DNA from: Candidatus Aminicenantota bacterium
GTDB taxonomy: Bacteria; Acidobacteriota; Aminicenantia; Aminicenantales; UBA8522
DNA: 7,459 nt
NCBI GenBank assembly: GCA_016934895.1
Contig: JAFGRZ010000341.1
Span: 1-7,459 of the forward strand
Reading direction: 5' to 3'
This document shows, piece after piece, positions 1-5,866 of this stretch (within the stretch, counting starts at the first letter, position 1; every line of letters starts with the position of its first letter). The notes under the pieces were generated by a model that worked only from the letters and a program-made list of their open reading frames with translations, was not told the DNA's origin and did no database searches. A program made the position numbers and the translations under genes.

Positions 1-53
1 GCTCCGCCGGTGACGAGGAGCGTCTTGCCGTCGATTTGCCTTTCTTTGGTCAT
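1..53 (-). CDS. NAD-dependent sugar-nucleotide epimerase/dehydratase, N-terminus only (partial)
   Basis: Reading leftward from an ATG at 53-51, the visible 17 codons give MTKERQIDGKTLLVTGG followed by the start of an Ala codon; the gene continues past the left edge. The hydrophobic strand ending in VTGGA is the first beta strand and start of the glycine-rich NAD(P)-binding loop (TGGxGxxG) of extended short-chain dehydrogenases. A GAGGGAG ribosome binding site lies immediately upstream. Behind rmlA- and rmlC-type genes, the likely role is a sugar-nucleotide step such as dTDP-glucose 4,6-dehydratase (RmlB), dTDP-4-dehydrorhamnose reductase (RmlD) or a UDP-sugar epimerase. Too little is visible to choose among them, so no symbol is given. 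It is separated from the epimerase gene upstream by about 212 bp, so it may have its own promoter. Confidence 0.7.
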   Translation of the reverse strand, partial: MTKERQIDGKTLLVTGG

Positions 54-98
54 CACTCCCTCACGGAGATTGGCTCGCTCCCGGTGGTCGCTCGCCAT

Positions 99-111
99 GA
101 CATTTTATGTC
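99..111. promoter_or_regulatory. 13-bp palindrome with -10-like core upstream of the partial epimerase/dehydratase gene
   Basis: The sequence GACAT-TTT-ATGTC is a perfect inverted repeat of 5-bp arms around three bases. Read on the minus strand its centre contains TAAAAT (107 down to 102), a 5/6 match to a sigma70 -10 box, about 49 bases before the ATG at 53. No good -35 box sits 16-18 bases upstream (the best, TGCAAA, matches only 3/6). It could be an operator overlapping a promoter, or chance. Low confidence. Confidence 0.22.
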
Positions 112-163
112 CTGACCCATCGCGCTTTGCAGTGACAGCGCTCTTAACAATAACGCACAGAAC

Positions 164-188
164 GGGAGCCTCTTCCCGGCCGGCTCCC
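164..188 (-). terminator. Candidate hairpin terminator after the lptD-rmlA-epimerase genes
   Basis: GGGAGCC (164-170) and GGCTCCC (182-188) form a perfect 7-bp GC-rich stem with an 11-base loop. On the minus strand the stem is followed by a U-rich but interrupted stretch (GTTCTGTGCGTTATTGTT). It lies about 80 bases past the stop codon of the epimerase gene, where the leftward transcript would end. The broken U tract makes it a weak intrinsic terminator at best; it could instead be an attenuator or a plain RNA hairpin. Confidence 0.35.
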
Positions 189-265
189 CTCCAACGCGGT
201 GATGTTTGAGGTTCTCAGCTTTCACTCCCGACAATGGCCGCTTGAAAGCATCCGGTCCGTTCGAA

Positions 266-721
266 TCAGCCGTCCCTGCGTTTCCAGTCGTAGGGGATAT
301 CGTTATCATGCGGATCGAGCCGCTGCTCGTCGGGACGCTCGCGGTCATACGGCTGTGTCGGGACATTGACGACGACCGCCTCTTCCCGGCTGACGGCCAT
401 CCAGCCGTGATAGATCCCCGCCGGAACCTGAACCAGAATGGGATTATGGACGCCGAGATAAAACTCGTTCGTTTCTCCGTTGGTCGGAGATCCGGCCCGG
501 TTGTCGTGGAGGGCCATCTTGATCATCCCCGAGACACAGGCGATGTTGTCGGCCTGCCGTTCGTGCTTGTGCCAGGCTTTGACGACGCCCGGATACGTCG
601 TCGTCATATACACTTGGCCGAACTCCTGAAAGAGTTCGTCATCGCGCCGGAGAATTTCCATCAGTCTCCCTCTCTGGTCGGGGATGACTCTTAGCTTTTT
701 TATTTTGACGCCTTCGATCAT
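266..721 (-). CDS. dTDP-4-dehydrorhamnose 3,5-epimerase family protein, short RmlC-like cupin
   Basis: A complete 151-residue cupin of the RmlC superfamily, which epimerises keto-deoxy sugars attached to dTDP. Family landmarks appear in order: D-x-R-G (D15-G18), the GVVKAWHKH strand with H51 at the position of the catalytic histidine of RmlC, the VxGMIK turn near 63-68, SPTNGE near 78-83, and the VPAGIYHGW strand (99-107). It is shorter than classical RmlC (about 180 residues) and departs from it at conserved sites: the Arg of the RG-x-H motif is Lys (K48), and the Lys after the conserved Gln is replaced by Asp (QAD, 56-58). A short form with these traits is a recognisable subfamily annotated as RmlC-like, so the exact substrate is uncertain. 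The ATG has a GAGGAG site six bases upstream that overlaps the stop codon of rmlA, so the two genes are almost certainly co-translated. Confidence 0.85.
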   Translation of the reverse strand: MIEGVKIKKLRVIPDQRGRLMEILRRDDELFQEFGQVYMTTTYPGVVKAWHKHERQADNIACVSGMIKMALHDNRAGSPTNGETNEFYLGVHNPILVQVPAGIYHGWMAVSREEAVVVNVPTQPYDRERPDEQRLDPHDNDIPYDWKRRDG

Positions 722-731
722 CGCAAACTCC

Positions 732-1802
732 TCACTTCAGCCCGATTTCGCTTTTATCCCCGACCATGAAACGGAAAGCCAGTGGCTTGGGCGGGCACTT
801 GTAGATGCGCACTTCCCGGCCGATCAGGCTTTCGTCGATCCGGCTCCCGACATCGGCAATCTCGCTGCCCTCGAGGACGATGCTGTGCTCGATTTCGGTC
901 CGGACGATGCGGCAGTTCTTTTGGATGGAGGTGAAGGGTCCGATGTAGGAATCGACGATCTCGCACCCGGTGCCGATGATGGCCGGCCCGCGGATCGTGC
1001 TCGAACGGACCGAGACGCCCTGTTCAATCACCACCTCGCCGCTGACCCGGGAGTCTTTGTCGATCACTCCCTCGACCGACCCGCTCAAGGACTCGAGGAT
1101 CAGCCGGTTGGCTTCGAGGATATCCTCGATCTTGCCGGTGTCTTTCCACCAGCCCGAGACGAGATGGGGCTCGACTTGATGACCGTGATCGACCAGATAC
1201 TGGATGGCGTCCGTGATTTCGAGCTCGTTCCGCCAGGAAGGCTTGATCGCTTTGACGGCCTCAAAGACGTGCCGGTCGAACATGTAAACTCCGACCAGCG
1301 CCAGGTTGCTTCTCGGCTCCTTGGGCTTTTCCACCAGGCGGACCACCCGGCCATCCTCGAGCTCGGCCACGCCGAATATCGTCGGGTCGGGCACGGGCGT
1401 CAGGAGGATTAGGGCGTTGGGTTTGCGCTCTCTGAAATCCTCGACCAGAGAGACGATGCCGCTTTTGAGGATATTGTCCCCGAGATACATGACGAACGGC
1501 TCGCCACCCAGGAAGTCCTCGGCGATCAGCACGGCATGGGCCAGGCCGAGGGGGTCCGGCTGCTCGATGTACGTGATCCGGACATCCTCTCCCCATCGTC
1601 TGCCGTCCCCAACGGCCTCCCGGATCTCGTTCTTGGTGTCACCGACGATGATCCCGACCTCCCGGATCCCCGCTCCGACGAGAGCTTCGATCCCGTAGAA
1701 GATCACCGGCTTGTTGGCGACGGGCACCAGCTGCTTGGCCTGGGTGAAGGTCAGGGGACGGAGCCGCGTGCCCTTGCCTCCGCTGAGGATCAGTCCTTTC
1801 AT
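732..1802 (-). CDS. rmlA: Glucose-1-phosphate thymidylyltransferase, long RmlA type
   Basis: A 356-residue nucleotidyltransferase that joins glucose-1-phosphate and dTTP to make dTDP-glucose, the first step toward dTDP-rhamnose and related deoxysugars, in the cytoplasm. The start is MKGLILSGGKGTRLRPLT, the nucleotide-binding signature (G8-G11, R13, R15). Further markers are KPVIFYGIEAL (31-41), the metal-binding YLGDN (D109), VEKP (157-160) and WWKDTGK (218-224). Residues from about 245 on show the repeating hydrophobic-Gly pattern of a left-handed beta helix, which marks the long form of the family (about 355 residues) rather than the roughly 290-residue RmlA of enterobacteria. The frame stays open upstream for another 35 codons, but those overlap lptD and lack family similarity, so the start is at 1802. 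That ATG is one base after the lptD stop, implying translational coupling. Ten bases separate its stop from the next gene. Confidence 0.93.
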   Translation of the reverse strand: MKGLILSGGKGTRLRPLTFTQAKQLVPVANKPVIFYGIEALVGAGIREVGIIVGDTKNEIREAVGDGRRWGEDVRITYIEQPDPLGLAHAVLIAEDFLGGEPFVMYLGDNILKSGIVSLVEDFRERKPNALILLTPVPDPTIFGVAELEDGRVVRLVEKPKEPRSNLALVGVYMFDRHVFEAVKAIKPSWRNELEITDAIQYLVDHGHQVEPHLVSGWWKDTGKIEDILEANRLILESLSGSVEGVIDKDSRVSGEVVIEQGVSVRSSTIRGPAIIGTGCEIVDSYIGPFTSIQKNCRIVRTEIEHSIVLEGSEIADVGSRIDESLIGREVRIYKCPPKPLAFRFMVGDKSEIGLK

Positions 1803-1803
1803 T

Positions 1804-4086
1804 TTACAGGTCGAGGCCTCCCATGAAGTCGGTCGTTTTGCCGATGTTGCCCAATCCGATCGAGACGCGATACTGGACTTCCGGTGTCGCCCGGTAATAG
1901 AAAACACGGACGTCCGCCTTGAGGTCGAGGCACTGGTAATGATAGACCAAGGACACCCCGGAGTAAAGCAATTTCCGTTTCAGGACATTGACGTCGAATT
2001 CGCCCAGAGCCTCAAGGTTGAGCCGGGGGATCTCGAACCGGCCGACGACACCGATCTGTTGCCGGTCGCCGAGGATATCCTGGTACCAGGGATTCATGCT
2101 CTTGAACCAGCTCACCGAAAGAAAAAACGGGTCGGCGTAAGAGTTGACATTGGCTCCGAGCCGAACGTAAGACAAGGTTTTGTAGTAAGTATTATAACCC
2201 ACGGAGGCGTCGAGACTGTACTTCTGGGCGGGATAAAAACGGATGTAGTTGAGGATATCGGAGCGGCGCGGGGGCGCTCCCTCCCACGTATAGATACTGA
2301 GGGGGCTGTCCTCGGGCGAAAGGTAGTAGGTCTGGCTGATCCCCCAGGTGAAGACCTCCCGGGGCATCTCTTTTTTCACCAGGACCCGGTTCGTCAGGCC
2401 GTAGGTCAACTGGTGATAGCGGAAGAATCCGTAGGCCGTGATGATCCGGTCCGGCTCGCTGACCGGGCTGTCATAACGGTACTTGACGAACGGCTCGATG
2501 AGGTGTTTGACCTTTGTCTCCCCGCCCGCGCTCTGGAAGATCCTGTAGAAGACCGGCCCGGTCCACTCGACGGCGGCGACATAGTTGAAGCGGAGGAGCG
2601 GGTCGGAGATGATCTGCTTGGTGTTGGGCGCGTAAGACTGGGCGTAATAGACGAAGTTCGAGGTCAGCGTGGAGTTGACGGTCAGCCAGGGGATCTTGGA
2701 GAACGGCACGCTGAACTGCGGGCTGAAGCTCGCGCTGTCGTAATGTTTCTCCTTGCCGGCATCGAATTCATTCTGCCAGCCGTATTTCCAACTCGTCAGC
2801 GAGGAGTTGAAGGAGAAATAAAGGAGTGGAAAGAGCTTGATCTTGAATGAATTGAGAGAAATCTGGGGAAGGTAATAGGTCATGATGGAATTGCCGACGT
2901 TCTGGAAATAAGTTTCATAGCGGGAGGCCCGGAGGCTGAAATTGTAGTAGGACCAAGCCCTCGATATGTAGACCTCCGATCGGTAGTTGGAGACCATGGC
3001 CCGCTTGAAGTTGTTGTCGAACTCGCGGAGAAAATCGAAGGAGGTCTGGTAATCGATATTGGCCACCAGGCGGAAGCCCGCCGGCAGCGGCTGGTTATGT
3101 TTGAGCCTGATGATATAAGCGTTCGGAGGGCGCGGCCCATCGGGGCCGGGATTGAAGAGGAAATAGTAGAGGCGGGCCTCTCCTCCGGTGCCGTCGCCGA
3201 AAAGGTAGCGGTATTCCAGACCGCCGCCGTATCCTTTCCGGGAATAATAATCGAGATTGAAGGTGGCGTCCATGTTCCGGGCCATGGCCCAGTAGAAACT
3301 TCCGCTCAGGGTGAATCCCTTGATTTCGCTGTAGCCGATTTGCGGCATCAAGAAGCCGGTCGAGCGCTCGCGGTCGAGCGGATAACGAAAATAGGGCAGG
3401 TAAAACACCGGGACCTTTTTGATCCGGAAGACCGAGTTCCACATCTCGACATAATCATTCCTCTTGAAATTCGCCCGGGAGCAGGAAAAGTTCCAGCGCG
3501 GCGTCGGCTGGGTGCAGGACGTCAGGCGCGCTTTGGTCAGGCTGAACGTGTCGCGACCCTGCCCCTGGATCATCTCCGCCCGGTAGAAAATATCGGGCTG
3601 AATCATTCCGCTGGCCTGCTCGAACGTGTGCTCGCGGCTGTTCAGGTTGTAAAAAACCTTGTCCGCGCTGATCACCTGGTCGGTCGAGTGAATGACGACA
3701 TTTCCACTGGCCAGGACATCCTTGGTTTCGGTGTTGACCTCGACCTGATCCGCGAACAGTTTGAGATCCTTGTAGTGGACCTCGACATCGCCCTGGGCGA
3801 AGATCCTGTCCTTGGTTTTTTCCCAGGTGCGGGCCAGGACAGAAACAGGAGCCTCCGGCCCTTCGGATTCCGTCCGGGAGCGGGGGGCCTGGCCTTGAGG
3901 AGGTCTTTTCTGCGCCGGCTGCGGTGCGGCCGGCAAGGCCTGCGCCCAAAAGAGAACGAAGGCGGATGGATCGGGCGCCGGCGAGGAAGCCAAGGGCATC
4001 CCCGCATACAAAAAGAAGGGGATTCCGGCAAGGACCGAAAGAGCGGCTCTTGAAAAGGCCCGACCTTTGGGCCGGTCCGTTCTCAT
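1804..4086 (-). CDS. lptD: LPS-assembly outer-membrane protein LptD (OstA/Imp)
   Basis: A 760-residue outer-membrane beta barrel that, with LptE, inserts lipopolysaccharide into the outer leaflet. Numbering from the chosen ATG at 4086, residues 1-33 form a signal peptide (several Arg/Lys, then AALSVLAGIPFFLYAGMPLA), followed by a Pro/Gln/Ala-rich linker. An OstA/LptA-like beta domain covers about 92-170 (RIFAQGDVEVHY, VLASGNVVIHS). The LptD domain follows, with LTSC (C191), PVFYLPYF (226-233), RSTGFLMPQIG (241-251) and many aromatic amphipathic strands to the C-terminus. The length is typical. Only three cysteines are present (191, 202, 719). An in-frame ATG at 4149 would add 21 residues ahead of the signal peptide and has a purine-rich leader (GGAAAAAGAG). 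I prefer 4086 for the cleaner signal peptide, although its ribosome binding site is poor. Its stop is one base from the rmlA start. Confidence 0.93.
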   Translation of the reverse strand: MRTDRPKGRAFSRAALSVLAGIPFFLYAGMPLASSPAPDPSAFVLFWAQALPAAPQPAQKRPPQGQAPRSRTESEGPEAPVSVLARTWEKTKDRIFAQGDVEVHYKDLKLFADQVEVNTETKDVLASGNVVIHSTDQVISADKVFYNLNSREHTFEQASGMIQPDIFYRAEMIQGQGRDTFSLTKARLTSCTQPTPRWNFSCSRANFKRNDYVEMWNSVFRIKKVPVFYLPYFRYPLDRERSTGFLMPQIGYSEIKGFTLSGSFYWAMARNMDATFNLDYYSRKGYGGGLEYRYLFGDGTGGEARLYYFLFNPGPDGPRPPNAYIIRLKHNQPLPAGFRLVANIDYQTSFDFLREFDNNFKRAMVSNYRSEVYISRAWSYYNFSLRASRYETYFQNVGNSIMTYYLPQISLNSFKIKLFPLLYFSFNSSLTSWKYGWQNEFDAGKEKHYDSASFSPQFSVPFSKIPWLTVNSTLTSNFVYYAQSYAPNTKQIISDPLLRFNYVAAVEWTGPVFYRIFQSAGGETKVKHLIEPFVKYRYDSPVSEPDRIITAYGFFRYHQLTYGLTNRVLVKKEMPREVFTWGISQTYYLSPEDSPLSIYTWEGAPPRRSDILNYIRFYPAQKYSLDASVGYNTYYKTLSYVRLGANVNSYADPFFLSVSWFKSMNPWYQDILGDRQQIGVVGRFEIPRLNLEALGEFDVNVLKRKLLYSGVSLVYHYQCLDLKADVRVFYYRATPEVQYRVSIGLGNIGKTTDFMGGLDL

Positions 4087-4095
4087 TATAGCGGG

Positions 4096-4125
4096 AATGT
4101 AGCACAACCCTGCCGGCCGAATCAA
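4096..4125 (-). promoter_or_regulatory. Weak candidate promoter for lptD
   Basis: On the minus strand TTGATT (4125-4120) and TACATT (4101-4096) are separated by 18 bases, a weak sigma70-like pair (each 4/6). A perfect TATAAT lies further down at 4090-4085, but it overlaps the lptD start codon and has no -35 box at proper spacing (a TTGTGC lies only 11 bases away). If the TACATT box were used the mRNA would be nearly leaderless; if translation starts at 4149 this pair is irrelevant. Confidence 0.25.
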
Positions 4126-4164
4126 ATCCTCAGGCGATGTGGTCAGCATCTCTTTTTCCGCGAC

Positions 4165-4204
4165 TGGATAGGGGGGCAGGGAGCCGCCCTCTGCCCCCTA
4201 TCCA
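4165..4204. repeat. Long GC-rich inverted repeat (hairpin) in the divergent intergenic region
   Basis: TGGATAGGGGGGCAG (4165-4179) and CTGCCCCCTATCCA (4191-4204) form 14 base pairs with one bulged G and an 11-base loop. Neither strand continues into a U tract, and both flanking genes point away from it, so it is not an ordinary terminator. It sits just upstream of the alternative lptD start at 4149. It could be a leader hairpin, a protein-binding site or one copy of a dispersed REP-like element. The remainder of 4087-4291 holds no gene; the antisense frame crossing it is a shadow of the peptidase gene. Confidence 0.6.
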
Positions 4205-4240
4205 ATGATCACGGACTTGGATATATTTCCGGCGGCGTTC

Positions 4241-4270
4241 TTGACTCTCCGTCGATGCTCGGAATAGAAT
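4241..4270 (+). promoter_or_regulatory. Sigma70-like promoter for the C1A peptidase gene
   Basis: TTGACT (4241-4246, 5/6 match) and TAGAAT (4265-4270, 5/6 match) are spaced by 18 bases. Transcription would begin near 4277, leaving a short leader of about 15 bases that contains the GGAGG ribosome binding site at 4282-4286, five bases before the ATG. This is the best promoter match I found in the window, and it could also feed the atp genes downstream. Confidence 0.55.
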
Positions 4271-4291
4271 ACGTCTCCATCGGAGGCCCGT

Positions 4292-5185
4292 ATGAGCGGA
4301 CAATTCGCGTTGGGATGGATTCCCGATTACCCGGATTTTCGGGATTATACCGAAGAGACAAGGGAGGTCCGGCAGATCTTGAAGGGGACCGGTCTTCCCC
4401 CCGGGAGAACCGGAAAAAAAATGAGGATATCGAAGACGCCTCCCACTTCTGTCGACTTGAGAGAATGGTGCTCGCCGGTGGAAGATCAAGGCGGTCTTGG
4501 CTCCTGCACGGCCCAAGCCGGCGTCGGCATCATCGAGTACTATGAACGGAAATCTTTCAGCCGCCACATCGACGCCTCCCGGCTTTTTCTTTATAAGGTG
4601 ACCCGAAACTTGATGAAGATGAGAGGGGATACGGGGGCCTATCTCCGCAGCACGATCGGCGCGATGGTTCTTTTCGGCGTTCCCCCGGAAGAGTACTGGC
4701 CTTACACTGACCGTCCGGACGGATTTGACCAGGAGCCGCCGGCCTTTTGCTATTCGTTCGCCCAGAACTACAAGGCCCTCAAGTACTACCGCCATGATCC
4801 GCCGTCCGCGTCCCCGGAGGATCTCCTGGACAGGGTGAAGACATATCTATCGGCCGGACACCCGGCGATGTTCGGGTTCACGGTCTACAGCTCTATCGAA
4901 CAGGCCTCGGGCACGGGCCGGATCCCCTTCCCCTCGCCGCTCGACAAGATCGAGGGCGGCCATGCCGTGGTCGCCGTGGGCTATGACGACACGATGAAGA
5001 CCAAGAACAAGTACGGAGGGCCGGAGGCAGAGGGGGCCCTGCTCATCCGGAATTCCTGGGGCCAAGGCTGGGGAGAGGGGGGATACGGTTGGCTCCCGTA
5101 TGATTACCTGAGGAAGGGGCTGGCCGAGGATTTCTGGTCGGTCCTCAAAAAGGAGTGGGTCGACACGGGGGAGTTCAGGATTTGA
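4292..5185 (+). CDS. Papain-family (C1A) cysteine peptidase without signal peptide
   Basis: A 297-residue cysteine peptidase of the papain fold. The catalytic set is complete: Q66 of the oxyanion hole (VEDQGGLGSCTAQA), nucleophile C72, H224 (EGGHAVVAVGYDD) and N254 (RNSWGQGWGEGGYGWLPYDY). The N-terminal GWIPDYPDFRDYT (8-20) is a leader typical of prokaryotic C1A peptidases, and PTSVDLREWCSPVEDQG marks the start of the mature-like domain at about residue 51. There is no hydrophobic signal sequence and only about 50 residues precede the catalytic domain, so a classical inhibitory propeptide is lacking or very short; the enzyme is probably cytoplasmic or exported by a non-Sec route. GGAGG five bases upstream and a good promoter support the start. 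Its physiological substrate is unknown. It precedes atpZ by 68 bases on the same strand, but a functional link to ATP synthase is not evident. Confidence 0.9.
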   Translation: MSGQFALGWIPDYPDFRDYTEETREVRQILKGTGLPPGRTGKKMRISKTPPTSVDLREWCSPVEDQGGLGSCTAQAGVGIIEYYERKSFSRHIDASRLFLYKVTRNLMKMRGDTGAYLRSTIGAMVLFGVPPEEYWPYTDRPDGFDQEPPAFCYSFAQNYKALKYYRHDPPSASPEDLLDRVKTYLSAGHPAMFGFTVYSSIEQASGTGRIPFPSPLDKIEGGHAVVAVGYDDTMKTKNKYGGPEAEGALLIRNSWGQGWGEGGYGWLPYDYLRKGLAEDFWSVLKKEWVDTGEFRI

Positions 5186-5215
5186 CGGCCTTCCGTTCCG
5201 CCGCGCCCGGAGCGT

Positions 5216-5244
5216 TTGACTTTCCATAGAAACGCAGCAAAAAT
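5216..5244 (+). promoter_or_regulatory. Weak candidate promoter before the atp genes
   Basis: TTGACT (5216-5221) is followed after 17 bases by AAAAAT (5239-5244), a good -35 with a mediocre -10 (4/6). It lies in the 68-base gap between the peptidase stop and atpZ. Transcription would start about three bases before the atpZ ATG, past the GAGGGGG ribosome binding site at 5245-5251, which argues against it. Readthrough from the peptidase gene is the alternative. Confidence 0.22.
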
Positions 5245-5253
5245 GAGGGGGTC

Positions 5254-5493
5254 ATGCCCGACCCGAAACCCCGGCGTCCCAACTTCCGCAAACTCGCCGC
5301 CCTGAGCTCGCTCGGCTTGATGCTGCCGTCTTCGATCGCGGTGGGCCTTTTCCTGGGATATGTCCTGGACAATCTCCTCGGCACAGACCCCTGGCTTCTC
5401 ATCATCTTCACGCTTCTCGGCGTGGCCTCCGGTTTCCTCAGCCTTTTCCGGGGTCTCAAGAAGTTCAAAGTGGAGAATGACGATGACTTATGA
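5254..5493 (+). CDS. atpZ: AtpZ/AtpI-like F0F1 ATPase accessory protein
   Basis: A 79-residue protein with a basic N-terminus (KPRRPNFRK) and two membrane helices (about 17-37 and 47-66), joined by the short loop GYVLDNLLGTDPW. The pattern G-x-x-L-G-Y-x-L-D near 31-39 and the glycine-rich second helix LLGVASGF fit the small AtpZ family (F0F1-ATPase subunit, putative) found at the head of bacterial atp operons. The family is thought to help assemble the c-ring, and with AtpI was reported to affect Mg2+/Ca2+ uptake in alkaliphilic Bacillus. The ATG follows a GAGGGGG ribosome binding site. Its last codons overlap the start of atpI by 11 bases, showing tight translational coupling. The acidic tail (ENDDDL) is unremarkable. 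Confidence 0.82.
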   Translation: MPDPKPRRPNFRKLAALSSLGLMLPSSIAVGLFLGYVLDNLLGTDPWLLIIFTLLGVASGFLSLFRGLKKFKVENDDDL

Positions 5494-5866
5494 AGAGAAA
5501 GCCCTCCGCCGGATTCCTCTCGAGATGATCGTGATCGCGGCCGTCATCGGTCTCCTCGCCGTCCTTGTTTTCAACCCCCTGACCGGCCTGTTCATCCTCG
5601 CCGGCGGCCTCTTCTCGGCGGTCAGCTTCATCTGGCTGAAAACGGCCCTGAACCAGATTCTTGGGACGGACAGGCGAAAGGCCGTCCGTTCCGGCCTGGT
5701 GTTTTATCTCATCCGTCTCGTCTTGCTATTGGCTGTTTTTTCGATTATAATCCTCTTCTTTCCGAGGATGATTCTCGCCTTCGCGGCCGGGTTTTCAAGC
5801 CTCATCATGGCCTTCTTGATCGAGGCCGCGATGGCCTTTTCGCAAAAGAAACAATGGAAGGTCTAG
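5483..5866 (+). CDS. atpI: ATP synthase subunit I (AtpI)
   Basis: A 127-residue integral membrane protein with four predicted helices at about 12-31, 33-52, 72-93 and 95-118, and a basic loop between the second and third (LGTDRRKAVRSG). This is the usual layout of AtpI, an accessory protein that promotes assembly of the c-ring and is not part of the finished enzyme. Sequence conservation in this family is low, so identification rests on topology, size and its place between atpZ and atpB. Two in-frame ATGs exist at 5477 and 5483; the second is chosen because GGAG at 5472-5475 lies seven bases before it, but only one base before the first. The gene starts inside atpZ and ends 13 bases inside atpB. 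Confidence 0.78.
   Translation: MTYEEKALRRIPLEMIVIAAVIGLLAVLVFNPLTGLFILAGGLFSAVSFIWLKTALNQILGTDRRKAVRSGLVFYLIRLVLLLAVFSIIILFFPRMILAFAAGFSSLIMAFLIEAAMAFSQKKQWKV

Noticed and set aside
61..366. Minus-strand 101-codon frame across the gap between the two sugar genes
   Set aside because: It starts inside the RmlC-like gene in another frame, has no ribosome binding site and a low-complexity product; the gap is better read as a terminator plus leader region.
684..1412. Plus-strand open frame (242 codons) antisense to rmlA
   Set aside because: Asp/Pro-rich translation mirrors rmlA codons and has no start signals or family resemblance.
1711..2850. Long plus-strand open frame (379 codons) antisense to lptD and rmlA
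   Set aside because: It lies opposite two well-supported genes, its translation has no recognisable family, and GC-rich coding DNA often leaves the complementary frame open. No ribosome binding site or promoter stands out.
3097..4053. Plus-strand open frame (318 codons) antisense to the N-terminal half of lptD
   Set aside because: Low-complexity Arg/Gly/Val-rich product and full overlap with lptD; a shadow frame.
4165..4204. Hairpin as an intrinsic terminator
   Set aside because: No U tract on either strand and both neighbouring genes are transcribed away from it.
4130..4795. Minus-strand open frame (221 codons) spanning the divergent intergenic region
   Set aside because: It is opposite the C1A peptidase, shows no domain, and runs through the hairpin; considered as a gene upstream of lptD but unsupported.
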